This document shows positions 10,601-22,450 of a stretch of 64,000 bases of DNA, piece by piece (within the stretch, counting starts at the first letter, position 1; every line of letters begins with the position of its first letter). The position numbers were made by a program, and so were the translations under genes. The stretch is from NCBI GenBank assembly GCA_003013855.2, contig ML058453.1:3837861-3901860 (forward strand), in the 5' to 3' direction. A model generated the notes under the pieces. The model ran no database searches. It was given only the letters and a program-made list of their open reading frames with translations, and was not told where the DNA came from. The stretch comes from Liriodendron chinense. Lineage: Eukaryota > Streptophyta > Magnoliopsida > Magnoliales > Magnoliaceae.

Positions 10601-11154
10601 ATCCAAACAACCCCTGCAATCCTATTACTTGTAATTCCTTTACAACTTAAGGATTTCACAGGCATCCAAACAAGCTCTAAATCAGAAAACAATACACCTT
10701 GGAACTCTTTTTTCACTAGTACTTATTGAATATATTCTTTTGATTTTTCAGTGTCTGAATCTGTTCGTTGAAGCTTTCTCACTTTTGGAGATCACTTATT
10801 TCTAATCGACGTCTTCCATAATCCCAATGTAGCATGATTTTGACACTACATGCTAGTACATATGGTGGTATGAGTTTGCCATGTGTCTGACACTGCTTGC
10901 TCAGACACTTATTCAAAGGGCTTGTCTAGAAATGCATGCTCCAGATCTACTTGCACAATATCCTTTATGTATAGAGGACAATAGTTGGGTAAACATGCAG
11001 TCTTGAGGCATCATTGTGTAAGTATGTAATTTGTTGTCAGTAAACAGGGATAGTGGGCTCCTTAGTATTCGATACAACCAACCACTTGAGCATGTACTTG
11101 AGCATAACCCTTCTGTGGGTGCGTGGCTTGTTCTCGACAATTATGCCTAGTAAC
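10601..11154. other. No gene recognised
   Basis: The first ~75 bp include two 'atccaaac' ends typical of MITE termini (10600-10670). The remainder is unassigned. No conserved protein could be read in any frame. Confidence 0.3.
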
Positions 11155-11275
11155 CAAGGCATTTGGTAATGGTATGGCTGGCACAATGGCCGTCTGTGTG
11201 ACCGTTGCGATATGGGTTGTAACGGACTTTATGATCCTTGCAATTGCTATTATGACCTTGTAACATTCATTTTTT
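11155..11275. mobile_element. Degenerate fragment of the CAAGG hAT MITE
   Basis: The sequence starts CAAGGCATTTGGTAATGGTA and continues with GGCCGT, ACCGTTGCGATATGGG and TGTAACGGACTT. It aligns with the first ~110 bp of the MITE at 10197. No right terminus or target duplication was found. Related words (ACATAACGGTCTTTACGG) recur at about 11905. Confidence 0.55.
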
Positions 11276-12255
11276 TAAGGAATAAATGTAAAAAAGAACA
11301 ATTGAAAAATTTAGAAAAATGTGACTGACTTCAAATATGTATTATTTTCTTGTTTTGAACATGTATTTGATGGTGTAATGAGCTATTCTTTGGTAAGAAC
11401 GCTGTCTTGGGCTATCTAATACTGTTAATTGGAGACCGACTCTAAAACAGTAAAATTCCTATCCTTAGGCTTCTAAATATCTAATATCGTATATAATTAA
11501 GATTATAAGTCTACATGAGTAATGATGAATTGATGACACAATTATAGGCTATTACGTAATCACTATATTTAGGGTTCATGATTTGGTGGATTAGGCTCAT
11601 TACATATAAGTACAACAAAAAGAAGATGGAAAAATGAAAAAAAAAAAAAAGGTGTTAGTTTACCCCTTTTGATATTCCTGACATGGTCCACTTTGCTTTG
11701 GTTCTTTAAATCCCACTCAATTTTGTGTTTTGATCCTCAAAATAATCTTACATCTTGTTTAAAATTAGTTTATAACTTCCTTCAAGGTTGAAATGAATAA
11801 AGTAGAGAAACAAGAGAAAATTTGAAAATAAAAAGCTTGCAACAGCGTATCAGCTGATGTGGCACATTTTTTTTTTCATAACAAGGATGTTCCCATTATT
11901 TTTACATAACGGTCTTTACGGTCGTAAGGTAACAATTTTTCAATACCATACTAACAATTGGCCGTACATGACCCTACCTCGCCTACTTCCCCTTTGGGGT
12001 TCGTTAGGCATGGGGATGGTATTGGGTGCACAACTTTGAATCTGAATGGAACTCTTTCATAACTGGGATTAATCCTGGATTACACTCCACTACTCTAGAT
12101 AGAAGGCAAGAAGAAACCATTCAGCCCCCAAACCTTTCTCTTCGCAATTCGGACACAATCTTTTGACATTCTCTTTATCGAACTACCTCTCAAGTCACTA
12201 TGCTTTCTCAGGGCTGGTGGCGTTAGAAGTCAGACCGCCTAACTTTCTTCTATAA
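11276..12255. other. No gene recognised
   Basis: AT-rich sequence with a poly-A run near 11636 and a few CCGTAACGG-like words near 11905. No conserved coding signal is seen. Confidence 0.4.
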
Positions 12256-12759
12256 GGGGTTTGTTTGGAACGTGGGTTTAAGTGGGATTAGGTGGTATGG
12301 AATTGCATTTGGTCCAATGTAAATTCAAGTTGGCACTTGGAAACAGTGGGAAGGATTGGATTAATCCATGTATTATATCATCCAATCTCAGCAAGAGATG
12401 ATGGGATTTTTGGTGGATTTCGAAATCCACTACATTTTGTGGGCCCCATGTTGATGCATGTGTTTTATCCATGCCGTTCATCCATATACGTTCTTTACAT
12501 GTGACAATCGAGTTGTATATTCATATAGGTGACCGTCATCGGTTGTGAAATTTGATCCATGGATTACAATTCCATGGTCCACCAAATGCAGGTTTTACTT
12601 AATACAATGTTCTTCCCAAAGGAGGAATTTGATCCCAAACGTGAGATTGGACAGTGAAAATATCATGGTATTTCCAAACATATAATCATTGTGTAATAAT
12701 GGTGTCAATCCCACCAAAATGTAGTTCCATACCATTTAATCCTGTGTTCCAAATAGGCC
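12256..12759. mobile_element. PIF/Harbinger-like MITE
   Basis: Ends are inverted: GGGGTTTGTTTGGAAC on the left, and the reverse complement of the right end reads GGCCTATTTGGAACACAGG. The 'GTTTGGA' ends and flanking trinucleotides (TAA left, TGA right) suggest a Tourist/PIF-type element with a decayed TWA duplication. The interior contains GTGGGCCCCATGTTGATGCA, a word of the inverted-repeat MITE family seen later. Confidence 0.55.
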
Positions 12760-13207
12760 TGAAGAAACTTTGAATAGAAATCCACTACAACGTGCTTAAC
12801 CTCTTTCGGATTTTCAATCATTTCACATAATCTTGGTTGTCTTATTAAAAAGGGCCTTCTCTAGCATTAAAGAATTGATGGAAAAATGCCTTTTTCCCCC
12901 ACCATCCAACCATAACTCAACTTTAGTATCCTGTATCCCCCTTTGCATATTCCTTACTCGTAAGTGTTATCATTCCGTGCTTCATGTAAATATTTGAGAT
13001 ATATTTAGGACCTTTTTTTTTTCCAACTATTATCTTTGATGTTTTCAAAACATTTCTTATTGCACAACTTTATTTTATATTATAGGCTCAACGTTTATGG
13101 GAAAATTTGAAACCAGATTGCCTGGTGACATCTTCCAGTTTCCATTATTCCGCCACCAATTTCAAAAATCACTGTTTTGTAATCATATGTTTTCGAACTT
13201 GAAGAGA

Positions 13208-13500
13208 TGATACGATGCATGTGGATGTGGGTGTAAAGATGTATGGCCTGCCTTAATAGATGTGGATGTGGGCCGTTCCTCTATACGACCCACCTAGCTT
13301 CTTTCTCTTTTGTACTAGTTTATATTGGATTGGGACTTGTTTGGAATATGAGTATTATTAGTGAGGGTATTTTTCGTAGTTTTTTGGTTTTTGCTATTAA
13401 TATAAAAGGAAAGAGTGGGGATGTCTAGCCCTTACTCCTTTTCGTCTCTTCTCTCAACTTTCTCTTCTCCTCTGCTTCTCTCTTTATCTATGGTTCTACA
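13208..13500 (+). repeat. 5' LTR of copia relic
   Basis: A 293-bp sequence starting TGATAC and ending TTCTACA. It is homologous to 15949-16269, including AAAGAGTGGGGATGTCTAGCCC and a TATAAAAGG-like promoter word near 13399. It abuts the primer binding site. Confidence 0.82.
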
Positions 13501-13511
13501 TGGTATCAGAG
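13501..13511 (+). other. Primer binding site (tRNA-Met type)
   Basis: TGGTATCAGAG directly follows the 5' LTR. This is the standard complement of the initiator tRNA-Met 3' end used by plant copia and many gypsy elements. Confidence 0.88.
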
Positions 13512-13929
13512 TCTCCTTGTTGCTGATCTAAATCGATCTTTCTTCATTTCATCCTATAATTCTTTTTTATTCTTTTATTTCTTTGGTCTCTGTCATCCCT
13601 CGTGCTGAAAATCTTTTAAGAAATTTAGGGTTTCATTTATTTTTGTTGTGTCGGGCCTTTTTAATAGTCTGTGCGTGAGAAGGGGATGGAGTGTTCATGA
13701 TCATCACCCCTCATGTGTGGGATGTGTGGACGTGTGGGCTGATTCCATCGTTGGATTCTGTGTTTGTGATCATCGACCCTTGTGATTGGTTGGAACGTGT
13801 GGCGGGTTCTTCTCTTTAAGTGTGGTGTGCATACCATGTGAAGCGTACAAGTTGGGTATTTGTTGATCGTAAAAGGTCTGCCTTTGTTCATATAAACTTG
13901 TAGTATATATTTTAGTCCCTTGTCCTAGA

Positions 13930-15830
13930 TGGAAGAGAAAAGTGATTCGAGAATTAAATACATAAATTCATTTGGTTTTTTAGGGGTTCAAATAACCTCT
14001 ATTAAATTAGATGGAAGGAACTATTTTCAATGGTCCAAATCTATCCAAGTCTTTTTAACTGCCAAGGAAAATTAAAATACTTCCACAAAATTGGAAGGAA
14101 CTATTTTCAATGGTCCAAATCCATCCAAGTGTTTTTAACTGATAAGGCAAATTAAAATACTTGAGCATTGAAACTCCTGATGAGAGTTCTAATATGTATG
14201 ATCAATAGATATAGGAGAATGCTTAGATTATGAGGTGGTTGTGGAATATTATGGATCTTTCCATTAATGCAAATGTAATTTTTTGGATGTAACAAAAGAG
14301 GTTTGGGATGCATTATGAGAGATGTATTCATCAAGCAAAAACATCTCTCAGACGTGTAAGTTATTTGAGAAAAAAATTGAGCTTCAACAAGGAGGTAAAT
14401 CATTGGGTGAATATTATTCAAAACTTGAAGGAATGTGGGAGGAGTTGAATATGTATTGATTCCTTACTACTGATTTGGAGAAGCAACGTCGGCAATGAGA
14501 GGAATTCTGTGTGGCTAAGTTTTTATCCAACTTAAAATGTGAATATGAACTGGTTTGTGCATAGATTTTGGGTGGTAAGGATGTGCCATCTCTGAATGAA
14601 GTATTTGCTCACCTCCAACGTGTAAATTTTGGCTTTATAAGCGGAGCCAATGACAACTCCACTTTAGCATCTTTTTCTAGTCAAGGTCAAGGTAGTGGTC
14701 GTGGTGGTAGAGGCAATTAAGGTGGTCGTGGACCTAGGAAGTGCATCTATTGCAGGCTTACAAATGATTCTGTTGAAAAATGCTGGGATCTTCATGGAAA
14801 GCTAGCATAGGCTAATCATGCATCTCACATTGTAGAGAGTAGTGAGTCTTATCCGGCTAGTTCTACATCTACAACTCAACAATCATGTATATATATAGAG
14901 ATGTTTAGGCTTACTCAAGAAGAGTATTCCAAGTTGTTGAAAAATGTATAGAATCAGTCTGTTTATGCTACTTCTGCAGCTACTTCCACTCCTACGGCTA
15001 CATTTGTGACTTTGGGTATCCTTGTTAGAATCCAAGTTCCCTGCTCTATGGGTCGTCGACTTTCGAGCATCTGACCATACGACTGGTAAGTCTAGTGCAT
15101 TTTCCTCAATTAATACAGTGTTAATGGGTTCATCCGTCACTTTGGCAGTTGTAACCCAATTCAAAGTATACAGAATGGGTACTGTTCATCCAAGTTCCTT
15201 CCTTTCATTATCATCTGTCCTTTATGTCTTTAAATTCCCTTTAAGCTTTCTATCTGTTAAAAAGCTCACCAAATATCTTAATTGCTTTGTGATTGTTTAT
15301 CCTTCACATTGTATTTTTTAAAATTTAAAAACAAAGAAGAAGATTGGTGGAGGACATGAATATGATCAGTTGTACTATCTTGACTGTGATGTAGTTGGCG
15401 CAGTAGCACATGAGTACATTTCTTTGTATCAATGGCACTGCCATCTTAGTCATCTATCTTTAAAGATTCTCAAAGGTGTTATTCCTTCTTTATCATTCGT
15501 GTCAGTTTTAAAGTGTGAAGTGTATAAGTTGAGTAAACATCATCGTGTTAGTTTTCCACCACGTGTGGAAAAGCATAGTCCAATTACTTTTTTCTTTTGT
15601 TCATTTAGATGTGTTTGGAGATTGATTAAAATTTCGAGTAGGTCATGGTATAGGTATTTTGTTACATTTGTTGATGATTTTTCATGAATAACTTGGATTT
15701 ATTTAAAGAAAGACAGATATGAATTATTCTTTATTTTTTATAACTTTTCACATGGAAATACAAAATCAATTTGACTCAAAAGTGTCCGTGTTTCATTTTG
15801 ATAATGCAAATGAATATATGTTCCTTTAAA
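13930..15830 (+). pseudogene. copia gag-protease-integrase remnant
   Basis: Readable fragments in order: MEEKSDSRIK at 13930; IKLDGRNYFQWSKSIQVFL (gag) from about 14001; CIYC...KCWDLHGK (zinc knuckle with its Gly-His replaced) near 14742; VVDFRASDHTT near 15052, where the protease D-S-G is D-F-R; a pre-integrase YQWHCHLSHLSLKILKGV near 15427; and FHFDNANEYM near 15795, corresponding to the second integrase Asp. Numerous stops occur. The text ends abruptly near 15830 without any reverse transcriptase motif. Confidence 0.75.
14013..14162. repeat. 70-bp duplication (80-bp period) in copia gag
   Basis: The segment beginning GGAAGGAACTATTTTCAATG at 14013 recurs at 14093 with few substitutions and ends AAATTAAAATACTT in both copies. 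A ten-base spacer separates them. The period of 80 is not a multiple of three, so the duplication shifts the gag frame. Confidence 0.88.
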
Positions 15831-15948
15831 AAAAAGGAATATATGTTCCAATCCTAATCAACATCTTTCTAAAACGTGTATCTTATATCAAACATTATGT
15901 ACTTCAAGCTTGGCATTAACAACATCTATGCTCCAGGTCGATTGGGAG

Positions 15949-16269
15949 TGTTAATGCATGAGGATGTGGGTGTAAAACTGTACAACCCACCTAATTGGAT
16001 ATGGTTGTAGGCCATTCTATTGTACGACTAACCTAACTTTTTTCTCTTTTATATTTAGTGTTTATGTTGAATAAGCATTGTTTGGAATATGAACATTATT
16101 TGTGAGGGTATTTTTGTACTTTTTTATGCTTTTTAGTTTTTACTATATTAATAAAGGGAAAGAGTGGGGATGTCTGGCCCTAACTCTTTTTCCTCTCCTC
16201 CCAACTTTTTCATCTCTTTTCCTTCTATTCTATTCTCCTCTTCTTCTCTCTTTAATCTATGATTCTACA
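15949..16269 (+). repeat. 3' LTR of copia relic
   Basis: A 321-bp sequence starting TGTTAATGCATGAGG and ending GATTCTACA. It parallels 13208-13500 with several substitutions and small insertions. A purine-rich GATTGGGAG precedes it. Confidence 0.8.
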
Positions 16270-16572
16270 ATCTCTAGCAAAATTGGGTTATGATCTAAAA
16301 TTAGACATGGGAGTGACCTGAGAAATCCCCTAAGAATTGGCTTTTCCGATCTTTGGAGAAAAAAAATAAGAAAATCCAGCCTGCACATCACCGAAACCTT
16401 CTGGTTATTTGACCATGTAAAAAATGCTCCTATCAGGGTTGTAGATCAATTAGGTCATTTATTTTGATAAAAGCAAGAGAATCTACATAATGACGAGAGC
16501 TTTGAACCTCCTAAGAATTGGGTTCTTGAAATTATTGGTTTAGTCCTTTGATCCCAACTTCCCATAAACATT

Positions 16573-17020
16573 GTTCTAAAACTCCGGTGACTCTACTCGA
16601 ACTTGGTTGAGTCAACTTCACTCGTCCAGAAATTGAGCTGAGAAACTCGCTAGCGAGCTTGACTCGGTTAAGACTTGTTGAGTCCGCTCGATTACTCGAT
16701 TGACTCAACACAATTTGGCATGCCTCGAACTGAGTTGCTCGCCTATTGATCCACTTTTAAATAAAAACTCAAGTGGGCTGCGGTATTTGGATCCACAACC
16801 TCAAGTAGTCAAGGAAACAGTGTCCACCAGCAGGACCAGCACATATTTGCCGATTTAGCTTGATTATTTTATACTCGTAGCATTTCCGGGCATCCACTAA
16901 AATTGTAAAAATATTCTTAGTTTAATTATTAAAAATCGAGTTGAGTCGAATCAAATCTTCGAGTCAACCCGATCCGACTGGATATTGTGTTGAGTTGAGT
17001 TTTCAAGTTTTTAAACTACG
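16573..17020. mobile_element. MITE-like element rich in GAGTCGA/CTCGACT words
   Basis: The sequence between about 16573 and 17020 has many copies of ACTCGA, TTGAGTC and GAGTTGAGT. Its ends are loosely inverted (AAAACTCCGGTGACTC left; TGAGTTGAGTTTTCAA right). No clean target duplication is visible. It lies about 450 bp upstream of the endosulfine start codon. Confidence 0.4.
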
Positions 17021-17479
17021 CAACAAACAAGTTAAATAAGAAAAAGAATCATAAGAAATCTCAAACAACAAAACTCCAGAAAGCAACATCACCGATCTTG
17101 TTGATTCATAAACAGTACCTCTATTTGGTCAGTTGATCCTGAACCTTGGGGTCTTTATGTCAGCAAGGTCCCATCGATGCCCATATTGACCTACACACAC
17201 GCTCAGTTTTTAGTGATCTCTTAACATTTACAGTTTCAAAAGATGAATTATCACCCCTTTCCTGTTCACGGTTTGTTTGACCGGCCTTGTTGCTCGGGTG
17301 TGCTTGCATGCTATGATCATGCTCCTTGTTTTGTTCTCTGATTTTTTCGTTCTCCAATTAATCTATCTGGTTCCCGACCATCTGTTATTACAAAAATGGA
17401 ATAGCTTAATTGCCATGTGGATGGAAACCAACACGCTTACCATTGGATCTTCTGTTCTGTACATTAGCTCAAGTGCAAT

Positions 17480-19345
17480 ATGTCGGGCATTAAGGCTGAT
17501 GTTGCCAAAGCACAAGATCATGCAGAGGATGTTCTCAGAGATCAAGTGGACAGATACTTCCCTGTGGAGGGCTCAGATCATCCTGACAAAAGCAATGAAA
17601 ATTCCATGCCCTCACCCCAAGCTGAGGTAGCATACATTCTTGTAGTCCGTTTATGTTGTCATAATATTCTGATAGTCTGCATGCATTACGTATAAAAGGA
17701 AAAAAGAGAAGATAGTCTGCATGCATTGCCTATGAAATCCTTGTGTTACTGATTGTGAAGCTATTCATGTTAGTGTTGATGGATTGTCGCTGGGTCTTTC
17801 AAGATTGATCTATAACTGTGTTGTCTGTAGGAGGAAGTGATCAAGAAGAAGTATGGAGGAATCGTACCTAAGAAACCACCACTCATTTCAAAGGTAATAA
17901 TTCTTTCGTATGCATAATGTGAATTTTTTTTACACCACGATTGATTAGAAAAAACAAAAACAGAGAAGAAAAAAAGGAAATATATGATGCATCTACGTCA
18001 TAAGTTTTAGCTCTGTACTACCTGAAAGATTTGCGCTAACCTGTGCTAGAGTAATAAGTGGATTTTGAATGAATCAGAATTTTGTTTCTACTTTCACTTC
18101 AGGACCATGAACGGGCTTTCTTTGACTCCGCTGATTGGGCATTGGGAAAGGTATTTTTATGTTGTATCTCAGGTTTTGTATGAGCTATAGTCGTTCAATG
18201 CTAACCATGACATTGAGTAGGGTAAGCCTACTGTCTTCACCTATTTTTTTTGGATGTGTAACAGCAAGGTCAGAAGCCCAAAGGTCCACTTGAGGCACTT
18301 CGGCCAAAATTGCAGGTATTGATGTTGGGTTTCAGTTCGATGCTTTTGTTTTTTTGTTCGATCCATTCTTTTGATCATGTTGCTGTTTTGCTTATGGTCC
18401 ATTTTCCCTCAATCCACACTAACATTTTATATTAGAATTTTCTTATACTTCATTTCATGTCTATACCATGTATGTTCTGTATTACACAACCATATTAGCA
18501 GGTGTTTTTGCTAAGCTTCACATACAACTCTTAACAACCAAAAGAGCCAAGTTGGCATGTGTTGCAGACATCCAGGCCATGCATCAGGTGGGCCTCACTG
18601 TATAAATTACGAGGCCCCGAAAAAGGAGGTCAACTCCTCAGGTGGGCCACATCATCAGCCATCTTAGCCTTTCTCCCGTTACTCTGGGGCATGATTTTAA
18701 ATAGTATGTTGACAAAAGTATCTATTGGCTGCCAAGCAGACATCAACCTTTTATCTTTTACATGAGCTCGTGGAATCAGTCATGGCAAATTCTAGCAAAC
18801 TTGATCTCATGGAATGAAATTTACATAATGCATAAATCACACAAGCAATGGGAGCTGGTGGTGATGTGTTGTTGATTGTAGATTCATTGCCAATTATGTT
18901 AAACTATCCTTTGTTTCAATACGTGTTCCACAAGGGACTGGGCAACAACATGCTAAGTTGGCACTTTTGCTACTAGCCCTGATGTGCGTGCAAGTTCAAT
19001 GAAGTTCTTTATAAACAGAAACATATCCTGTTTTCTCTAAAAGCAGTAGGCAGTTTATGCATAAAACAATTCGAATGTGAATTTTCACGCAGATGAAAAT
19101 ACCCTTAAAGATGTCGCTTCTTACGTTTCTCTCTCTCTCTCTCCAGCCGACGCCACACCAACAAGTCCGTTCCCGGCGATCAGCTTATGCTCCTGCTGAT
19201 GGTGAATGTAAGTCCTTGCTACTTGAACCACACCAAAGACCTGAGATTCTCTCCTTGTTGTTTCTCAAGAAGAATCTCATCATTCGTTCTTTCCGCAGAT
19301 GGAGGCAACGGTACTTCTGAGGATCCAAGCAGCAACGAGCAATAG
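17480..19345 (+). CDS. Endosulfine/ARPP-19 family protein, 6 exons
   Basis: Predicted coding exons: 17480-17626, 17831-17893, 18103-18150, 18265-18315, 19147-19207 and 19299-19345. All introns are GT-AG, the frame is continuous, and the product has 138 aa. Residues 58-103 carry the family core: YGGIVPKKPPLISKDHERA, then FFDSADWALGKQG and KGPLEALRPKLQ. The animal and yeast counterparts (ENSA, ARPP19, Igo1/2) carry FDSGDY, whose Ser is phosphorylated by Greatwall/Rim15-type kinases, turning the protein into an inhibitor of PP2A-B55. Plant members have FDSADW, so Ser79 is the expected phosphosite. The N-terminus is acidic and poorly conserved, and the C-terminal tail is short and polar, as expected for a small disordered protein. 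The ATG at 17480 is the first in frame; an AG acceptor just before it (acattag) hints at a 5'-UTR intron. Intron 4 is 831 bp and contains repeat-like DNA. The PP2A role is inferred from homology. Confidence 0.92.
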
Positions 19346-19376
19346 CTATTGAGTTTTTAATTTCTCCAGAGCTTCC

Positions 19377-19426
19377 GATCATTCTGATATTTGAAGGTGA
19401 TGATCATTCTGATATTTGAAGGTGAT
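19377..19426. repeat. Perfect 25-bp tandem duplication in the 3' UTR
   Basis: The unit starting GATCATTCTGATATTTGAAG occurs twice without mismatch (19377-19401 and 19402-19426), 31 bp after the endosulfine stop codon. Perfect identity suggests a recent event. Confidence 0.95.
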
Positions 19427-20523
19427 GAGCGCTCTCCGTTGCGTCTGTTAATAAGAGATACATTGGTTTTTGCATTTTCTATAACAAGGAACCACTGCAG
19501 CGTTTTTCACTCCTGAGACTTGACACTGCTGGGAGTTCTGGTTAGCCAGGTTCTCTTTCTCTAAACTTACAATGTATTATTACTTTATTATTAAAGACAG
19601 ACATTTGAGCTTTAGTTTGCTTCTACCAATTGTCTTTTTAATCAAGAGGAATGATTTAATACACACCTCATGGCCTCATGTTTATGATGCTTACATCTTT
19701 CCTACCCTGTACAAGAACCCTGCCTATGGTTGCCCATGGCACAAATTTTTCTGACTGAACAATCTAACCACCTGATCAAGAGTGCATTTGGTGGTGGAAA
19801 AAAGAGGCAACAGTTCACATCGACTGGTTGAAGTGGACAGTTTAGATTAGGGTGGTCAACGGGTTGGGTTCTGAGCTGGTCCAGGTCTTGTTGGGTCCGG
19901 ATCATTTGGTTCCAGGTTTATTTCTTGAAGACCCAGACCTATATCTGATCGGGTTCAGGTACCGGGTACCCATGGGGTCTTTGGATATTGGTTCTGAGTT
20001 GGGCTTAGGACAGATAAAGCATTGACATGGTTGGACTAACCTGACGGATGCACATGTCCATAGTATGTAAATGGGCTCTCTTGCATGTGTCTTCGGACCC
20101 TCTTTTATTTTGCTCGTATAATCAGTCTGTTTAAATATATCATTTTACTATTACAACTAGTGTTCGTAATATCGGTATCATACCCGAAAATGTACCTCTG
20201 AGGGAAACATGGGGAAAATGGTGGAATTTCTCAATAGAATCTTACAAAATGCTAGAATATGCATGCTTGCATATTTAAGAATCAAAATAATTGCAAAAAG
20301 GACGTGCACATAACAAGTTTCCCTTTAATAGGAGACAGAATGTTACCCCGACTTAGGGAAACATGGGGAAAATGGTGGAATTTTACAATGATACTTTGGG
20401 AGATGCTAAAATACATATCTACATATTTAAGAATCAATAATAGCAAAAAAGGTGCATCTTTGTATATTTAGGAATCAAATAATAAACTTTCCTTTAATGG
20501 GGTGCCTAACAGCATGTATCCTT

Positions 20524-20799
20524 TTTTTTTTTTTTTGAACCCGACCCGACCCAGCCCAACCTAACCTGAACCCGAACATAACCCAACCCAAACATGACCC
20601 GGCCCGAACCCGACCCGGCCTATCCGAAAGCACACAAAGGTGCTGCTGGTGTGTCTCAAACCTGAGACCAGCTGGTTGATAAACTCGGACTCAACCGGCT
20701 GGGCTACAGGCCCTTCCAAAGGTGCTGTTAAAATACAAAGGTGCTGTTAAAATACATGCTGTTATCCGAAAGCACACAAAGGTGCTGTTAAAATACATA
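20524..20799 (-). mobile_element. Retroposon with tRNA-like promoter (17-bp TSD)
   Basis: It is bounded by a perfect 17-bp duplication, TAACAGCATGTATCCTT, at 20507-20523 and 20800-20816. The left end is a T-run, that is, a poly(A) tail on the minus strand. On that strand TAGCCCAGCCGG fits the pol III A box and GGTTTGAGAC fits the B box with one mismatch (region 20650-20715). The 3' half before the tail is a GGGTCGGGTT-rich run like the ends of the hAT MITEs. The 5' end holds repeats of CAAAGGTGCTGTTAAAATAC. It interrupts the third copy of the host element's internal repeat. Confidence 0.65.
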
Positions 20800-20946
20800 T
20801 AACAGCATGTATCCTTGACTCAAGGAAACATTGGGGAAATATGGAGAAAATGGCAGATCCATCCATGCATCCAACAATGCATTCATGCATGCACATACAT
20901 ATATACAAATGCATGCATAATCCATCCATCCATGTCTACATACAAT

Positions 20947-20991
20947 GACACACACACACACACACACACACAATCCATCCATGCATGTATG

Positions 20992-21025
<34 letters not shown>
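20947..21025. repeat. Two (CA)n microsatellites
   Basis: Two blocks of about 12 and 14 CA dinucleotides are separated by 24 bases of TCCATCCATGCATG-type sequence. ORFs with THTHTH or VCVCVC are artefacts. Confidence 0.95.
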
Positions 21026-21026
<1 letters not shown>

Positions 21027-22450
21027 TCCATGCATGCATACATATACACATAAACTGCATTTCATCGTATAACCATGCACCTGTAATTATTTTTTTAGTA
21101 AATAGATTTTTGGCAATATTGATACATTGCTGAAATATTGGCAATGTTATCAAAATATTGCCAATATATTGGCGATACAAGCAGCACCTACAATTTAGTT
21201 GAAAACATTAGCGATATCAATGCAATTGGTGATTCTTAGCAATATATGGTCGATACTTGGAATTTCTGATACTACCACTGTCATCAGTATCTCGAGATGA
21301 TGATACCAATAATATTGGTGATGGTACTCAGAATAATGACTAGAACTGGACCCACCTGACCCAACTCAGTTGTAACCAGGGCCATAAGCCGACTAGATCT
21401 CATTTCTTAATGGGTATAAGAAATGGGATTCGGAACCGTTAAAATTGGGTCAGGTCTATTAGGTAACCATTGACAGCCCTAGTCTAGATTGATCAAGGGG
21501 AGCCTTGTGTTGGTAGGATGCTTGATCAAGTGGAGCCTTGTGTATGTTTGGATGCTTGCCACATCATAACATGATGCTTTAGGAGATGAATCTGATCTTT
21601 CCCTTTTATTAGTAGGAGACAAATAAAAAATGTGCAGTGCATCTTCAAGAGAGACCAAAAAAGGGAGGGCCCGAGTTTGAGGTAACTTAAAACTCTGGCA
21701 TCCATGAAACTGATGTTAATTGTGACCTGAAAAGGCGAGAGCACAAAATAAAGTACGTTGAATGATAAAAATTAATAAACAAACCACCGCAATGAGTAGA
21801 AATTAGAATGGAAGAAAAATCTAATCAAAATAAAGCAAGCCCTCAGATCTCAATTTCATACAATCTCCCTAAATGATTAATCAAAACTATTAGACAAATG
21901 CAAGTCTCGAAGGCATTGTAGATATTACACCACGATCTTAGGGGCTGTTTGGATGCCTGTAGCTTCTCTAAAATGTAACAAAGTTATAGGTGAGATTGTT
22001 GTAGTTGGTGTTTGGGGAAGAAAAGTCACAGGTAACGTTCTCTCAACCTCTCAACCTGTAACTTTCTTACGGTAGAAGGAACTGAAAATATCACAAGTAG
22101 AGGAGTTGTTTTTCAAGTTACTTGTATCTTTGATATAGGTAATAGTTCAAATTTTCGAAATCGAAATATTTGCAATCAGATGCAATGAAGGCAAACACAG
22201 TCATTGAAGGCTGAGACTGCAGTTGAAGCTCCAGAGCAACTGGTTGGTGGCTTTATTGAAGCCGATAGGTGGATAAGATTGCTATATAACAACTTCGAAG
22301 CCCTCCAACGTCTCCATTTCCCTCTTTCAGTAGTCCCCACCCCCATTCCAATGAGTTTGTGTCCTATAAAAAATCTTGTGTCTTTTTTTCCTCTTCATCT
22401 TTTGGGTTGATGAATGCAGTTTGGGTAGTGACGTGTGATGGTTGGTGCCC

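Larger units (their letters stand above)
13208..16269 (+). mobile_element. Ty1/copia relic lacking RT and RNase H
   Basis: A complete LTR-to-LTR layout: 5' LTR 13208-13500, primer binding site immediately after, gag and the front of pol, a short purine-rich tract GATTGGGAG, and 3' LTR 15949-16269. The internal part reads gag, zinc knuckle, protease and the first half of integrase and then jumps to the 3' LTR, so the reverse transcriptase and RNase H regions are gone. No matching 5-bp target duplication was found (AGAGA before, ATCTC after). The element is dead. Confidence 0.82.
19848..21481. mobile_element. 1.6-kb hAT-like non-autonomous element
   Basis: It begins TAGGGTGGTCAACGGG and ends ATTGACAGCCCTA. 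It is flanked by 8-bp repeats GTTTAGAT (19840-19847) and GTCTAGAT (21482-21489), seven of eight identical. The ends carry name-tag words such as GGGTTGGGTTC, as in the MITE at 208. The interior holds a ~150-bp repeat with 'ggaaacatggggaaaatgg' near 20207, 20356 and 20823, a nested 276-bp retroposon and a (CA)n tract. No transposase is seen. Confidence 0.75.

Noticed and set aside
20788..21180. 130-codon minus-strand ORF with VCVCVCV and MHAW words
   Set aside because: It runs through two (CA)n microsatellites and repeat DNA inside a hAT-like element; its length is a by-product of stop-free dinucleotide repeats.
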